Assembly (NCBI RefSeq): GCF_022627325.1
Contig: NZ_JAETZZ010000002.1
Span: 62,001 to 126,000 of the forward strand
Origin: Pseudomonas putida
GTDB taxonomy: Bacteria > Pseudomonadota > Gammaproteobacteria > Pseudomonadales > Pseudomonadaceae
DNA: 64,000 nucleotides
Reading direction: 5' to 3'
This document shows, piece after piece, positions 9,355-17,632 of this stretch (position 1 is its first letter; every line of letters starts with the position of its first letter). The notes beneath the pieces are model-generated. The model worked only from the letters and a program-made list of their open reading frames with translations. It did not search any database and was not told the origin of the DNA. Position numbers and translations under genes: made by a program.

Positions 9355-10554
9355 TCACAGTGAACGGCGCAGGGCCTCGCGGGCATGGGGGCGACGCAGC
9401 CTGAGCAGCGCGTGGGCCAGCAGGCCGAACAGCAGCCCCCAGAACGCGGCCGAAAGGCCAAGGAAAGACACCCCCGAAGCGGTGACCAGAAAGGTGAACA
9501 AGCCAGCGTCGCGCTCCTGCGGCTCAGCCAGGCTGCGGGCCAAGGCGTCGCTGATCGCGCCATACAACGCAAGCCCGGCCAGCGCGGCAATCAACGCAGC
9601 AGGAAAAGCGGCGAACAGCGACATCAGCGTCGCCCCGGCGATGCCCAGCAACAGGTACAGCGCACTGCCGGCGACTGCCGCCACATAGCGCCGGCGCGGG
9701 TTGTCATGGGCCTCGTGCCCCGTGCACAGGCTGGCGGTGACGGCAGCGAGGTTCAGCCCATGGCAACCGAACGGCGCCAACAAGGCTCCGCCGATGGCAC
9801 TGGCGCTGATCAACGGGCTGGCAGGCGTTGCGTAGCCGGCGTTGCGCAGCACTGCCATGCCCGGCATGAATTGCCCGGTCAGCGCCACCAGCACCATTGG
9901 CAGCGCCAGGCTGAACAGCGCCGCCAGGCTGAACTGCGGGGTGATCCATTGCGGCGAGGCCAGTTGCACTACCAGCGCCTCGCTGCGCAGTGCGCCACTG
10001 GCAAAGGTGACAACGGCACCGACACCCAACACCGCAGCCACGGCGTAGCGCGGTTGCAGCCTGCGCATCAGCACATAAGTAACGAACATCGCCAGCACCA
10101 GGCCCGGCTGCAGCGGCAATGCCCGGAACACCTCGATGCCGAAGCTGAACAGAATGCCGGCCTGCATGCCGGCGGCGATCGAGCCCGGCAGGCGCGCGAT
10201 GATGCGGTCGAAGGCCCCACTGATGCCGATCACCAGCAGGACCAGGTTGGCCATCAGATACGCCCCTACCGCTTGCTCCAGTCCTAGCTGGGGCAAGGCC
10301 GTGACCAACAGTGCCGAACCCGGGATGGACCAGGCGATCACCACCGGCACCCGGTAGTACAGGCTCAACACGCCGCCGAGTACCGCGCTGCCCATGGAGA
10401 TGGCCCACACCCACGAAGACAGCAGGCCATGGGGCAAGCCGGCGGCTTCGGCGGCGTGGAAGATGATCACCAGGGGGCCGGCGTAGGAAATCATCGTCGC
10501 CAGGCAACCTGCGACGATGGCGGAAAGGGAGCAGTCCTTGATCAGGTTTTTCAT
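9355..10554 (-). CDS. benE: Benzoate/H+ symporter BenE
   Basis: A 399-residue inner membrane transporter of the BenE family (about 12 hydrophobic segments). The start at 10554 (MKNLIKDCSLSAIVAG) is chosen over the open frame reaching 10725, because GAGAGG lies 6 bases upstream and the longer N-terminus is Arg-rich and non-membrane. It lies between catA and benF. Together with BenK it gives the operon two chemically distinct inner membrane benzoate importers. Confidence 0.92.
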   Translation of the reverse strand: MKNLIKDCSLSAIVAGCLATMISYAGPLVIIFHAAEAAGLPHGLLSSWVWAISMGSAVLGGVLSLYYRVPVVIAWSIPGSALLVTALPQLGLEQAVGAYLMANLVLLVIGISGAFDRIIARLPGSIAAGMQAGILFSFGIEVFRALPLQPGLVLAMFVTYVLMRRLQPRYAVAAVLGVGAVVTFASGALRSEALVVQLASPQWITPQFSLAALFSLALPMVLVALTGQFMPGMAVLRNAGYATPASPLISASAIGGALLAPFGCHGLNLAAVTASLCTGHEAHDNPRRRYVAAVAGSALYLLLGIAGATLMSLFAAFPAALIAALAGLALYGAISDALARSLAEPQERDAGLFTFLVTASGVSFLGLSAAFWGLLFGLLAHALLRLRRPHAREALRRSL

Positions 10555-10584
10555 GGGCCTCTCGCTGCAGTGGTGGGTTGCAAG

Positions 10585-10620
10585 GGCTATGCGCTCGATC
10601 GCCGGCAAGGCGGCTGCGAC
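10585..10620. repeat. REP-like palindromic element
   Basis: Between catA and benE the sequence around GATCGCCGGCAAGGCGGC resembles the core of P. putida REP elements; a similar copy sits between benC and benD. It lies in a 127-base operon gap and may stabilise or partly terminate the transcript. Confidence 0.5.
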
Positions 10621-10681
10621 CCAGACGCCGCTGAGTCGAAGCCTGCGCTGTACCTGCAGACGACGTGCCCGCGATCGCGGC

Positions 10682-11596
10682 TTAGGCTTCCTGCAAGGCC
10701 CGAGGCCGCCCGCTGCGCTGCTCATCCGCGCCTTGCAGCGCCTTTTGCAACTGGAAGTCGAACGTCAGTTCGGCAAAACGGCCGTCGGCCCCCTCCCGGA
10801 ACACCACCTCACCGACCAGCCCATCACGCGTGGCATAGGCGAAGTCATCCCACAGGTACTTGTCGCCAGACAGGTTGATCTGGGTGGTCAGGTGCCGATG
10901 CCCCGGCGCCGAGATGAAGAAGTGCACATGCGCCGGGCGCTGGCCGTGCCGGCCCAACAGGTCCAGACATTCCTGGGTCGGCCCCTGCGGGTCGCAGCCG
11001 TAACCCGAGGGCACGATGGAGCGCGCGCGGTAGCGGCCTTCGGCGTCGGTGACGATGCGCCGGCGCAGGTTGTAGTCGGACTGGCCAGGGTCGAAGAACG
11101 AGTAAGTGCCTCGGGTGTTGGCATGCCACAGGTCGACCACAGCGCCGGCCAGCGGCTGGCCCTGTGGGCCGAGCACCTGGCCTTCGAGGAACATGACCGT
11201 GGCCACACCCTCCTCGCTGCCGTCATCCATGCGCGCCTGGCCCTGGGCAATCGGCGCACCGGCAACGTACAGCGGGCCTTCGATGGTGCGCGGGGTGCCG
11301 CCGCTCAGGCCTGCCTCGGCATCCTTGGCATCCTGCAGCAGGTCGAGAAAGTGCTCGATGCCCAGCCCCGCTACCAGAAGCCCGGCCTCGCCCCGTGCGC
11401 CAAGGCGGTTGAGGTAGTCCACCGCCAGCCAGAACTCGTCCTCACTGATTTCCAGGTCTTCGATCAGGCGGGCGGTGTCTTGCAGCACACGCTGAACGAT
11501 ACGTTTGAGGCGTGGGCTGCCGTCGTCGTTGCCAAAGCCTGCTGCCTCCTCGAAAAACTTCTGGGCGTCGGCAGTGTGGGAAATTTTCACGGTCAT
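10682..11596 (-). CDS. catA: Catechol 1,2-dioxygenase
   Basis: A 304-residue intradiol dioxygenase that cleaves catechol to cis,cis-muconate with Fe(III). The iron ligands are all visible: Tyr165 (GTYSFF), Tyr199 (SGYGCDP), His223 and His225 (RPAHVHFF). The helical dimerisation domain is N-terminal. The start is set at 11596 (MTVKISHTAD), matching known CatA proteins; an in-frame ATG at 11605 adds three residues and neither has a strong ribosome site. Its place inside the ben operon, after benK, identifies it as the second, benzoate-linked CatA of P. putida; the rest of the beta-ketoadipate pathway (catBC) is not in the window. Confidence 0.95.
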   Translation of the reverse strand: MTVKISHTADAQKFFEEAAGFGNDDGSPRLKRIVQRVLQDTARLIEDLEISEDEFWLAVDYLNRLGARGEAGLLVAGLGIEHFLDLLQDAKDAEAGLSGGTPRTIEGPLYVAGAPIAQGQARMDDGSEEGVATVMFLEGQVLGPQGQPLAGAVVDLWHANTRGTYSFFDPGQSDYNLRRRIVTDAEGRYRARSIVPSGYGCDPQGPTQECLDLLGRHGQRPAHVHFFISAPGHRHLTTQINLSGDKYLWDDFAYATRDGLVGEVVFREGADGRFAELTFDFQLQKALQGADEQRSGRPRALQEA

Positions 11597-11713
11597 GATG
11601 CTCATCTCATCTTGTTGTTGTGCCTAAGGCGTGTTGCAGCAGTCGTCGCCGTGGTTCGACGACGAGTGACGTCACAGGCCGTCGAGTTCGATAGCCCTGT
11701 CGAAGCAGGAAAG

Positions 11714-13036
11714 TCAGGCCGTCGCGGACAAGGCATGACGCCGGCTGCTGGCCAGGTGCACGGCCATGGCCAGGGCAGCGATTGCGCCGGGAATGGCAAA
11801 GGCGATGAAGTTGAGTTGCAGCGGCAGGTTGATGCCCATCAGCGCACCGCCCAGCAGTGGCCCGACAATGGCGCCGTTGCGGCCTATGCCCGAGGCCCAG
11901 CCCAGGCCGGTGGAGCGCACCGCCAGGCCGTAAAGCTGGGCAGCACCGGCGTACAGCAGGATCTGCGTGCCAATGGTGGTGGCGCCGGCGATGAAGATCA
12001 GCAGGTACAGCACCGGCATTGGGCTGTTGACCCCGAGCAGGCTGATCGATACGGCAGCGGCCAGGAAAAACGCGACTTTCACTTTCACCAGGTTGTAGCG
12101 GTCGCCCAGCCAGCCCCCAAGAATTGCCCCGGCCATGCCGCCGAAGTTCAGTGCCAGCAGGAAGGACAGGCTCGAGCCCAGGCTGTAACCGGCGTTGGCC
12201 ATCAGTTTCGGCAGCCACGAGCTGAGCGCGTAGACCATCAACAAGCAGCAGAAAAACGCCAGCCACAGGGCCAGGGTGCGGGTTGCCAGGCCGTTACGGA
12301 ACAGGTCCAGCACAGACCCACCCTTGGATTTACGGTCATTGGCCTGCAACTGGTCGTCAGCATGCACATCGCAGTCAGGGTCGAGGCGCTTGAGCAGCGT
12401 GCGCGCCTCGTCGGTACGGCCCTGGCGCACCAGAAAGCCGATCGATTCGGGCAGGTAATACAGGATCACCGGCAACAGCAGCAGCGGCACTGCGGCGGCA
12501 AAGAACATCGACTCCCAGCCAAAGCGCGGCAGCATGAAGATGCCCACGCCTGCCGAAAGCATGCCGCCCAGCGAATAGCCACTGAACATGATTGCCACCA
12601 GCGTGCTGCGCAGGCGCTTGGGCGCGTATTCATTCATCAACGCTACGGCATTGGGCATAAGGCCGCCGCAGCCAAGGCCGGCGATGAAGCGATAGATGCC
12701 GAACTCGCTGGGGCTGCTGGCGAAGCCGTTGAGGATGGTCGCCCCCGAGAACAGGGCGAAACAGATGGCAATCCCTTTCTTGCGCCCGATGCGGTCGGCC
12801 AGGCTGCCAAAGGCCAGGGCACCGAACATCATGCCGAACAGCGCATAGCTGCCCAGGGCGCCGGCCTGCAACGGGGTCAAGCCCCATTCTTTCATGATGA
12901 CTGGCAGTACCACGCCGTAGATGAACAGGTCGTAGCCGTCGAAGACCAGCAGCAGGCCGCACCAGGCCATGACCATCCAGTGGAAGGCGGTGAAACGGGC
13001 GTTGTCGATGATCGGGTGAACGTCAAGGGTTCGCAT
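11714..13036 (-). CDS. benK: Benzoate MFS transporter BenK
   Basis: A 440-residue, 12-helix member of the aromatic acid:H+ symporter family. It has the family motif after helix 2 (GSLADRIGRKKG) and the acidic DGYD motif in helix 1 (VFDGYDLFIYGVVLP). It imports benzoate by proton symport. Lying between benD and catA, 54 bases after benD, it is part of the ben transcript. Confidence 0.93.
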   Translation of the reverse strand: MRTLDVHPIIDNARFTAFHWMVMAWCGLLLVFDGYDLFIYGVVLPVIMKEWGLTPLQAGALGSYALFGMMFGALAFGSLADRIGRKKGIAICFALFSGATILNGFASSPSEFGIYRFIAGLGCGGLMPNAVALMNEYAPKRLRSTLVAIMFSGYSLGGMLSAGVGIFMLPRFGWESMFFAAAVPLLLLPVILYYLPESIGFLVRQGRTDEARTLLKRLDPDCDVHADDQLQANDRKSKGGSVLDLFRNGLATRTLALWLAFFCCLLMVYALSSWLPKLMANAGYSLGSSLSFLLALNFGGMAGAILGGWLGDRYNLVKVKVAFFLAAAVSISLLGVNSPMPVLYLLIFIAGATTIGTQILLYAGAAQLYGLAVRSTGLGWASGIGRNGAIVGPLLGGALMGINLPLQLNFIAFAIPGAIAALAMAVHLASSRRHALSATA

Positions 13037-13090
13037 GGCATGTGTCTCTGTTGTTTTTGTTGTGGAGTAAAACTGCCTTTGGGGTGCTGC

Positions 13091-13852
13091 TCAGCCGAGG
13101 TCGCCGCCCCCCACCGGCAGGGTCACGCCGGTGATGTAAGACGCTTCGTCGCTGGCCAGGAAAAGGATCGCGCCAACCTGTTCGTCAATGCTGCCGTAGC
13201 GGTGCATCAGGCTGCTGTCCAGGGTCTGGTCGACAATCTGCTGGTACCAGCGCTTGTCCTGGTCGCTCTGCGCGGCCTCATTGCGCGGCACCCGCCGAGG
13301 TGGCGCCTCAGTGCCGCCAGGGGCGGTGGCGTTGACCCGGATGCCGCGCCCGGCGGTCTCGAACGCAAGGCAGGCGGTGAGTGCGTTGACGCCGCCTTTG
13401 GCGGCGCCGTACGGCACACGGTTGACGCCGCGGGTGGCGATCGAGGAGACGTTGACGATGGCGCCACTGCCGCGTTCGAGCATGTAGGGGAGCGCCGCGT
13501 GGCAGCACCACAGGGTGGGGAACAGCGAGCGGCGAACTTCGGCTTCGATCTGCGCCACTTCATAGTGTTCGAACGGCTTGGCCCAGAGGGTGCCGCCGAC
13601 GTTGTTGACCAGAATGTCGATGCGACCGAACGCCTCTACCGCCGAGGCCATGACGCGGGCGCAGTCGGGGTATTGCTCAAGGTCGGCGGTGAGTGTCAGC
13701 ACGCCCTCCCCGGCCAGTTCGTGAACCAGTTCGGAGCGGTCCACAGCAACCACCTGCGCGCCCTCGGCCTTGAGCCGCCAGCACACGCCACGGCCGATGC
13801 CTTGGGCGGCGCCGGTGACCAGGGCTACTTTGTTATGGAATCGGTTGTTCAT
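13091..13852 (-). CDS. benD: Benzoate cis-diol dehydrogenase BenD
   Basis: A 253-residue short-chain dehydrogenase that converts 1,6-dihydroxycyclohexa-2,4-diene-1-carboxylate to catechol and CO2 with NAD+. Visible are the nucleotide motif TGAAQGIG (about 14-21), NNVGG, the catalytic Ser region (NVSSIATRG) and the YxxxK pair (PYGAAKGG). GGAAG precedes the ATG. The protein ends …TLPVGGGDLG. It follows benC after a 167-base gap that carries a REP-like element. Confidence 0.94.
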   Translation of the reverse strand: MNNRFHNKVALVTGAAQGIGRGVCWRLKAEGAQVVAVDRSELVHELAGEGVLTLTADLEQYPDCARVMASAVEAFGRIDILVNNVGGTLWAKPFEHYEVAQIEAEVRRSLFPTLWCCHAALPYMLERGSGAIVNVSSIATRGVNRVPYGAAKGGVNALTACLAFETAGRGIRVNATAPGGTEAPPRRVPRNEAAQSDQDKRWYQQIVDQTLDSSLMHRYGSIDEQVGAILFLASDEASYITGVTLPVGGGDLG

Positions 13853-13894
13853 CTGCTACTTCCTTATCCTGTTTTCAGGCGCAACCTTGCCTTG

Positions 13895-13940
13895 CCTGCA
13901 CTGGCCCGATCGCCGGCAAGCCGGCGTTCACAGGTACAGC
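13895..13940. repeat. REP-like palindromic element
   Basis: In the benC–benD gap, GATCGCCGGCAAGCCGGCG (13908-13926) is the recognisable core of the P. putida REP family, with imperfect dyad symmetry. It may shape mRNA stability between the dioxygenase and dehydrogenase parts of the operon. Confidence 0.6.
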
Positions 13941-14019
13941 GGTGCTATCAGGCCCAACTGCCGGCTTTGGAAGAAAAAAGGCCACCTTCACCCGCACGAT
14001 GGGGTGGCCCCAAGGAAAC

Positions 14020-15033
14020 TCAGGCTGCGGCTGCAGCGAACTTCTCGTAGTAGAAGTTGGCCGGTGTGATGCCCTGCTCGCGGATGTACTGGCTGACCGC
14101 CTCGACCATCGGTGGCGGGCCGCACAGGTACACATCGACATCGCCATCGTTGAGGTGGCATGGCGCGATGTGCTGGGTCACGTAGCCCTTTTGCGGGTAC
14201 TGGCTTTCGGGGTTGGCCACGCAGGCGCTGAAGGTGAAGTTGGGGATGCGCGCAGCCAGGGCGTGCAAACGGTCCAACTCGACCAGGTCGAAATCATTGG
14301 TCACCCCATAGATCAGGTGCAGGGGATGCTTGCTGCCCTGTTCGGCGATCTTTTCCAGCATCGCCGTGAACGGTGCCAGGCCCGTGCCACCGGCCAGCAG
14401 CAGCAAGGGGCGCTGGATCGGGCGCAGGTAGAAGCTGCCCAGGGGCCCGGCCAGGCTCATGTTGTCGCCGGCCTTGGCCAGGCTGGTGAGGAAGCTGCTC
14501 ATCAGCCCGCCCGGCACGTTGCGGATCAGGAAACTGACCTCACCGTCCTTCTGCAACGAACTGAAGGAATAGGCGCGGCTCTGGTCGCTGCCCGGCACCG
14601 TGAGGTTGACGTACTGCCCTGGCAGGAAAGCCAGCCTGTTGAGCGATTCACCCTTGATCGACAGGGCGATGGTACTGGCTGACAACTGGCGTACATCACT
14701 GATGGCGGCCTGGAAGCTCGCCTGTTCGGTCTTGCACAGTTGCGAAGACGCCGGGATGTGTACCACGCAGTCGCTTTCGGCGCGCATCTGGCAGGTCAGA
14801 ACATAGCCTTCGGCGATTTCGTCTTCACTGAGGGCGTCTTCGATGAAGTTGTCGCCCAGGTCATAGCGGCCGGATTCGGCCTTGCACTTGCATGTACCGC
14901 AGGCGCCATCGCGGCAGTCCAGCGGAATATTGATGCCTTGGCGGTAAGCAGCGTCGGCCACGGTTTCATGGCCGCTGGCCTCGATGAAGCGGGTTACCCC
15001 GTCTTCGAAATTAAGCGCGATCTGGAAGCTCAT
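14020..15033 (-). CDS. benC: Benzoate 1,2-dioxygenase electron transfer component BenC
   Basis: A 337-residue reductase passing electrons from NADH to the oxygenase. Domain order: plant-type [2Fe-2S] ferredoxin (Cys40, Cys45 and Cys48 in DCRDGACGTCKC, fourth Cys in VLTCQM), FAD domain (RAYSFSS), NAD domain (LAGGTGLAPF, then CGPPPMVEAV). The start at 15033 has GAGGTG upstream; the frame extends to 15078 without a better site. It follows benB by 70 bases. Confidence 0.95.
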   Translation of the reverse strand: MSFQIALNFEDGVTRFIEASGHETVADAAYRQGINIPLDCRDGACGTCKCKAESGRYDLGDNFIEDALSEDEIAEGYVLTCQMRAESDCVVHIPASSQLCKTEQASFQAAISDVRQLSASTIALSIKGESLNRLAFLPGQYVNLTVPGSDQSRAYSFSSLQKDGEVSFLIRNVPGGLMSSFLTSLAKAGDNMSLAGPLGSFYLRPIQRPLLLLAGGTGLAPFTAMLEKIAEQGSKHPLHLIYGVTNDFDLVELDRLHALAARIPNFTFSACVANPESQYPQKGYVTQHIAPCHLNDGDVDVYLCGPPPMVEAVSQYIREQGITPANFYYEKFAAAAA

Positions 15034-15103
15034 GTTGCACCTCGCGGGCGAACCTGGCCACGGTGCGCCATGGGGCACACCGGGCCGTTCGCGTAACCTC
15101 GGT

Positions 15104-15589
15104 TCAGATGTGGTAGATGTCGATGACCTGGCGCACGTAGTCGTTCTTCAGCACCACCTTCTTGGCCTTGATCAGCGGCTGTTCGCCGCGCAGGTCCAAG
15201 GTGTAGAAGCTCGTACCGAAGTAGCTGTCGGTGGTCTTGTAGCGAAAGCTCAACGTGTGCCAGTTGAAGCGCACCAGGCAATGACCCTCGCCCTGCTCGA
15301 CGATCTCGATGTTGCTGATGTTGTGCGAGGTGCGGGTGTCGGGCACGGTCGCGCTGGAACGCTCGGTCTTGATGCGGAACACGCGGTCCTCGAGGCCGCC
15401 ACGGTTGCCGTACCAGATCAGCGAGATCTCGCTTTGCGGGTCGGTCGTCAGGCGGTCGTCGTCATCCCAGGCAGGCATCCAGAAGCTTGCGTCGCTGGCA
15501 TACAATTCCAGCCACTGGTCCCACTGTGCATCGTCCAGGTAGCGCGCTTCGCGGTACAGGAAGTCGCGCACGGTCTCATGAAGGCTCAT
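15104..15589 (-). CDS. benB: Benzoate 1,2-dioxygenase small subunit BenB
   Basis: A 161-residue beta subunit of the ring-hydroxylating dioxygenase (SnoaL/NTF2-like fold), structural partner of BenA in the alpha3beta3 hexamer. Family sequence such as [17 protein letters not shown] and [12 protein letters not shown] is visible. The ATG at 15589 overlaps the benA stop by four bases (ATGA), and GGAGG lies 7 bases upstream inside benA, so translation is coupled. Confidence 0.95.
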   Translation of the reverse strand: MSLHETVRDFLYREARYLDDAQWDQWLELYASDASFWMPAWDDDDRLTTDPQSEISLIWYGNRGGLEDRVFRIKTERSSATVPDTRTSHNISNIEIVEQGEGHCLVRFNWHTLSFRYKTTDSYFGTSFYTLDLRGEQPLIKAKKVVLKNDYVRQVIDIYHI

Positions 15590-16944
15590 TGCACGGCCTC
15601 CACGGGGATCAGTGGCTGCTCGTCCTCGAGGGCCTTGAGCATGGTGTCCTGCCAGTACTTGTGCTGCAGAACGAACAGGCCCTCGTCCTCGGTACGCACG
15701 CCCGACAGCAGCGGGCTGAGCTCGATTTCGCGGGCGGCCTCGTCGGCGCCCTCGACCCAGTGTGCCGCGCCACGCGACATGTCGTTCCATCCGGTACCAC
15801 CGCCGTAACCGGTCTGGCAGGAGCGGAATTCCTCGAGATCGTCCGGCGTGGCCATGCCACTGACGTTGAAGAAGTCTTCGTACTGCCGAATCCGGCTGGC
15901 CCGGGCTTCGGCACTCTCGCCTTTTGGCGCGATGCAGTAGATGGTGATTTCGGTCTTGTTCACCGAGATCGGCCGCGCGATGCGGATCTGCGAGCTGAAC
16001 TGGTCCATCAGGTAGACGTTGGGGTACAGGCACAGGTTGCGCGAGTTCTCGATCATCCAGTCGGCACGCGCCTGGCCGAAGTCTGCGGCGAGTTGTTCGC
16101 GGCGCTCGAAAGCCGGGCGGTCTTCGGGATTGGCCCAGCGGGTCCACAGCAGCAGGTGGCCGTGGTCGAAGGAGTAGAAACCACCCCCCTGCTTGGCCCA
16201 TGCACCCGCGCTCATGGTCTTGATCTCTTCGCCCGCTTCGCGCTGCTTGCGCTGGTTCTGGGTGGCGGCATAGTTCCAGTGCACGGAGCTCACATGGTAG
16301 CCATCGGCGCCGTTCTCGGCGGTCAGCTTCCAGTTGCCTTCGTAGATGTACGAACTGGCCCCGCGCAGCACCTCCAGGCCCTCGGGGGACTGGTCAACGA
16401 TCATGTCGATGATCTTGGCCGACTCGCCCAGGTGTTCGGCCAGCGGTTTGACATCGGCATTGAGGCTGCCGAACAGGAAGCCACGGTAGGATTCGAACCG
16501 GGCAACCTTGGTCAGGTCATGGGAGCCGTCGCAGTTGAAACTGTCGGGGTAGCCGGCGTTGCTCGGGTCTTTGACCTTGAGCAGTTTGCCGCTGTTGTTG
16601 AAAGTCCAGCCATGGAACGGGCAGGTATAGCTTGCGCGGTTTCCGCGCTTGTGCCGGCAGAGCATGGCACCGCGGTGGCTGCAGGCATTGAGGAACGCAT
16701 TGAGCTCACCGTCTTTGTTGCGCGCGATGAAGATCGGCTGGCGCCCCATGGACAGGGTTAGGAAGTCGTTTTTTTCGGGGATCTGGCTTTCGTGGGCCAG
16801 GTAGATCCAGTTGCCCTCGAAGATGTGTTTCATCTCCAGGTCGAACAGGCGTGGGTCGGTGAACATCTCGCGCTTGCAGCGGTAGATGCCCTTTTCACGG
16901 TCGTCCTCGAGCATGGCATTGAGGTAGTCGAATCCCAGGGACAT
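15586..16944 (-). CDS. benA: Benzoate 1,2-dioxygenase large subunit BenA
   Basis: A 452-residue alpha subunit. The Rieske [2Fe-2S] ligands are Cys88/His90 (ACSHRG) and Cys108/His111 (CPFHGW). The mononuclear iron site is in [13 protein letters not shown] (bridging Asp214, His217, His222). It converts benzoate with O2 and electrons from BenC to the cis-1,2-diol. The start at 16944 ([10 protein letters not shown]) has GGAG 9 bases upstream; a start at 16959 has none. First gene of the ben operon, transcribed from a promoter with BenR-type repeats. No benR lies next to it in this window. Confidence 0.96.
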   Translation of the reverse strand: MSLGFDYLNAMLEDDREKGIYRCKREMFTDPRLFDLEMKHIFEGNWIYLAHESQIPEKNDFLTLSMGRQPIFIARNKDGELNAFLNACSHRGAMLCRHKRGNRASYTCPFHGWTFNNSGKLLKVKDPSNAGYPDSFNCDGSHDLTKVARFESYRGFLFGSLNADVKPLAEHLGESAKIIDMIVDQSPEGLEVLRGASSYIYEGNWKLTAENGADGYHVSSVHWNYAATQNQRKQREAGEEIKTMSAGAWAKQGGGFYSFDHGHLLLWTRWANPEDRPAFERREQLAADFGQARADWMIENSRNLCLYPNVYLMDQFSSQIRIARPISVNKTEITIYCIAPKGESAEARASRIRQYEDFFNVSGMATPDDLEEFRSCQTGYGGGTGWNDMSRGAAHWVEGADEAAREIELSPLLSGVRTEDEGLFVLQHKYWQDTMLKALEDEQPLIPVEAVQ

Positions 16945-16980
16945 GGCCAGGGTCTCCATTGTTATTGTTCAGACCGGGTC

Positions 16981-16986
16981 AGGTTA
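16981..16986 (-). promoter_or_regulatory. Predicted -10 element of the benA promoter
   Basis: On the minus strand TAACCT begins exactly 21 bases after the proximal BenR half-site GGATA. That is the same spacing as between the proximal XylS half-site and the -10 TAGGCT of the TOL Pm promoter as I remember it. The -35 region would overlap the half-site, as in XylS/BenR class promoters. Confidence 0.6.
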
Positions 16987-17007
16987 GGGCAGAGATTCGA
17001 GGGCGAA

Positions 17008-17043
17008 TATCCAGATCGTGCACGTGGCTATCCAGTTCCTGCA
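17008..17043 (-). promoter_or_regulatory. Two direct-repeat BenR/XylS binding half-sites upstream of benA
   Basis: Reading the minus strand there are two copies of TGCA-N6-GGNTA: TGCAGGAACTGGATA (17043-17029) and TGCACGATCTGGATA (17022-17008), a 21-base period. This matches the consensus for XylS at Pm and BenR at PbenA. Both copies are perfect. BenR bound with benzoate would activate benA from here. Confidence 0.88.
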
Positions 17044-17119
17044 GGCCTGTGGCCCGCTGGGTGCGGCGCCTTGGCCCGGCCAAGGCGAATGACGTTGGTG
17101 CGGCCATCGCAATTATCCA

Positions 17120-17149
17120 TTGAACGCCCCGTGCCACCTGAAGTAAGCT
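17120..17149 (+). promoter_or_regulatory. Candidate sigma-70 promoter for the aroF leader
   Basis: TTGAAC (17120-17125) and TAAGCT (17144-17149) with 18 bases between them would place the start of transcription near 17156, just ahead of the first leader ORF. Both hexamers are imperfect. Confidence 0.35.
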
Positions 17150-17173
17150 CGGGCTCATCAACTGGAGAGCAAC

Positions 17174-17293
17174 ATGCCGAAACACCCCCGCAACCACGCC
17201 AACCACACCGGTCGCAACCTGCGCCCTGTGCTGGCCGTTGCCGGCTGCAAGGCGGTTGCCTGCTTTTATTTTGGGTATTGGTTTAGCCACTAG
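17174..17293 (+). CDS. Putative leader peptide 1, aromatic-rich (39 aa)
   Basis: A small ORF with GGAGAG 5 bases before its ATG. Its C-terminal region reads CFYFGYWFSH: six of seven consecutive residues (FYFGYWF, codons 17264-17284) are Phe, Tyr or Trp. The stop is followed by a 7-bp hairpin (GGCGCCG 17293-17299 with CGGCGCC 17312-17318) and then a strong terminator, with a DAHP synthase gene downstream. This is the arrangement of a transcription-attenuation leader sensing charged aromatic tRNAs. It could instead be an ordinary small protein; the control-codon cluster argues against that. Confidence 0.7.
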   Translation: MPKHPRNHANHTGRNLRPVLAVAGCKAVACFYFGYWFSH

Positions 17294-17352
17294 GCGCCGC
17301 TGATACCCACACGGCGCCCACTTTCGAGGGGCCGCCGAACATGAGAATACTC

Positions 17353-17395
17353 AAACCCCCGGTCGGCTCCCCGACCGGGGGTTTTGCTTTTCTGG
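17353..17395 (+). terminator. Intrinsic terminator/attenuator between leader peptide 1 and aroF
   Basis: Perfect 11-bp stem CCCCCGGTCGG (17356-17366) with CCGACCGGGGG (17371-17381), 4-base loop, flanked by AAA and followed by TTTTGCTTTT. An upstream segment GGGGCCG (17328-17334) can pair with CGGCTCC (17364-17370), which would break the stem, so an antiterminator is possible. The exact set of competing folds was not computed. Confidence 0.85.
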
Positions 17396-17432
17396 CCTTT
17401 GAACATTACCGAATCACACTGAGGACACTTTC

Positions 17433-17582
17433 ATGAACTACGCCACTTATTACTACGCAAGCACCTACGCTTGGCGATTTAGCCAATCCCGCTCGGGCCA
17501 GCCTGCCGCCTCCGACCGGTTCGTCCACGGTGGCAATGCTGCAGCCAATCAGAATTCAACGATCAGTCGAACATCTCGATAG
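17433..17582 (+). CDS. Putative leader peptide 2, tyrosine-rich (49 aa)
   Basis: A second small ORF, with GAGG 8 bases upstream of the ATG, beginning MNYATYYYASTYAWRF: five Tyr, one Trp and one Phe within 16 residues. It ends 50 bases before aroF. Between them is a 6-bp hairpin (GCGGGT 17594-17599, ACCCGC 17604-17609) without a T-run, so any second control step is more likely translational or by coupling than intrinsic termination. The codon cluster and position make a regulatory role likely; no homologous function is recognised. Confidence 0.65.
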   Translation: MNYATYYYASTYAWRFSQSRSGQPAASDRFVHGGNAAANQNSTISRTSR

Positions 17583-17632
17583 GGGCCGACTGCGCGGGTC
17601 AGAACCCGCCGTCCGCCCAGGGAACCTACGCC

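Noticed and set aside
10517..14050. Very long open frame on the plus strand (over 1,100 codons) opposite catA–benK–benD
   Set aside because: It runs antisense to several genes with clear catalytic motifs, its product is a low-complexity Gln/Arg/Ala-rich sequence, and it arises from GC-rich codon bias.
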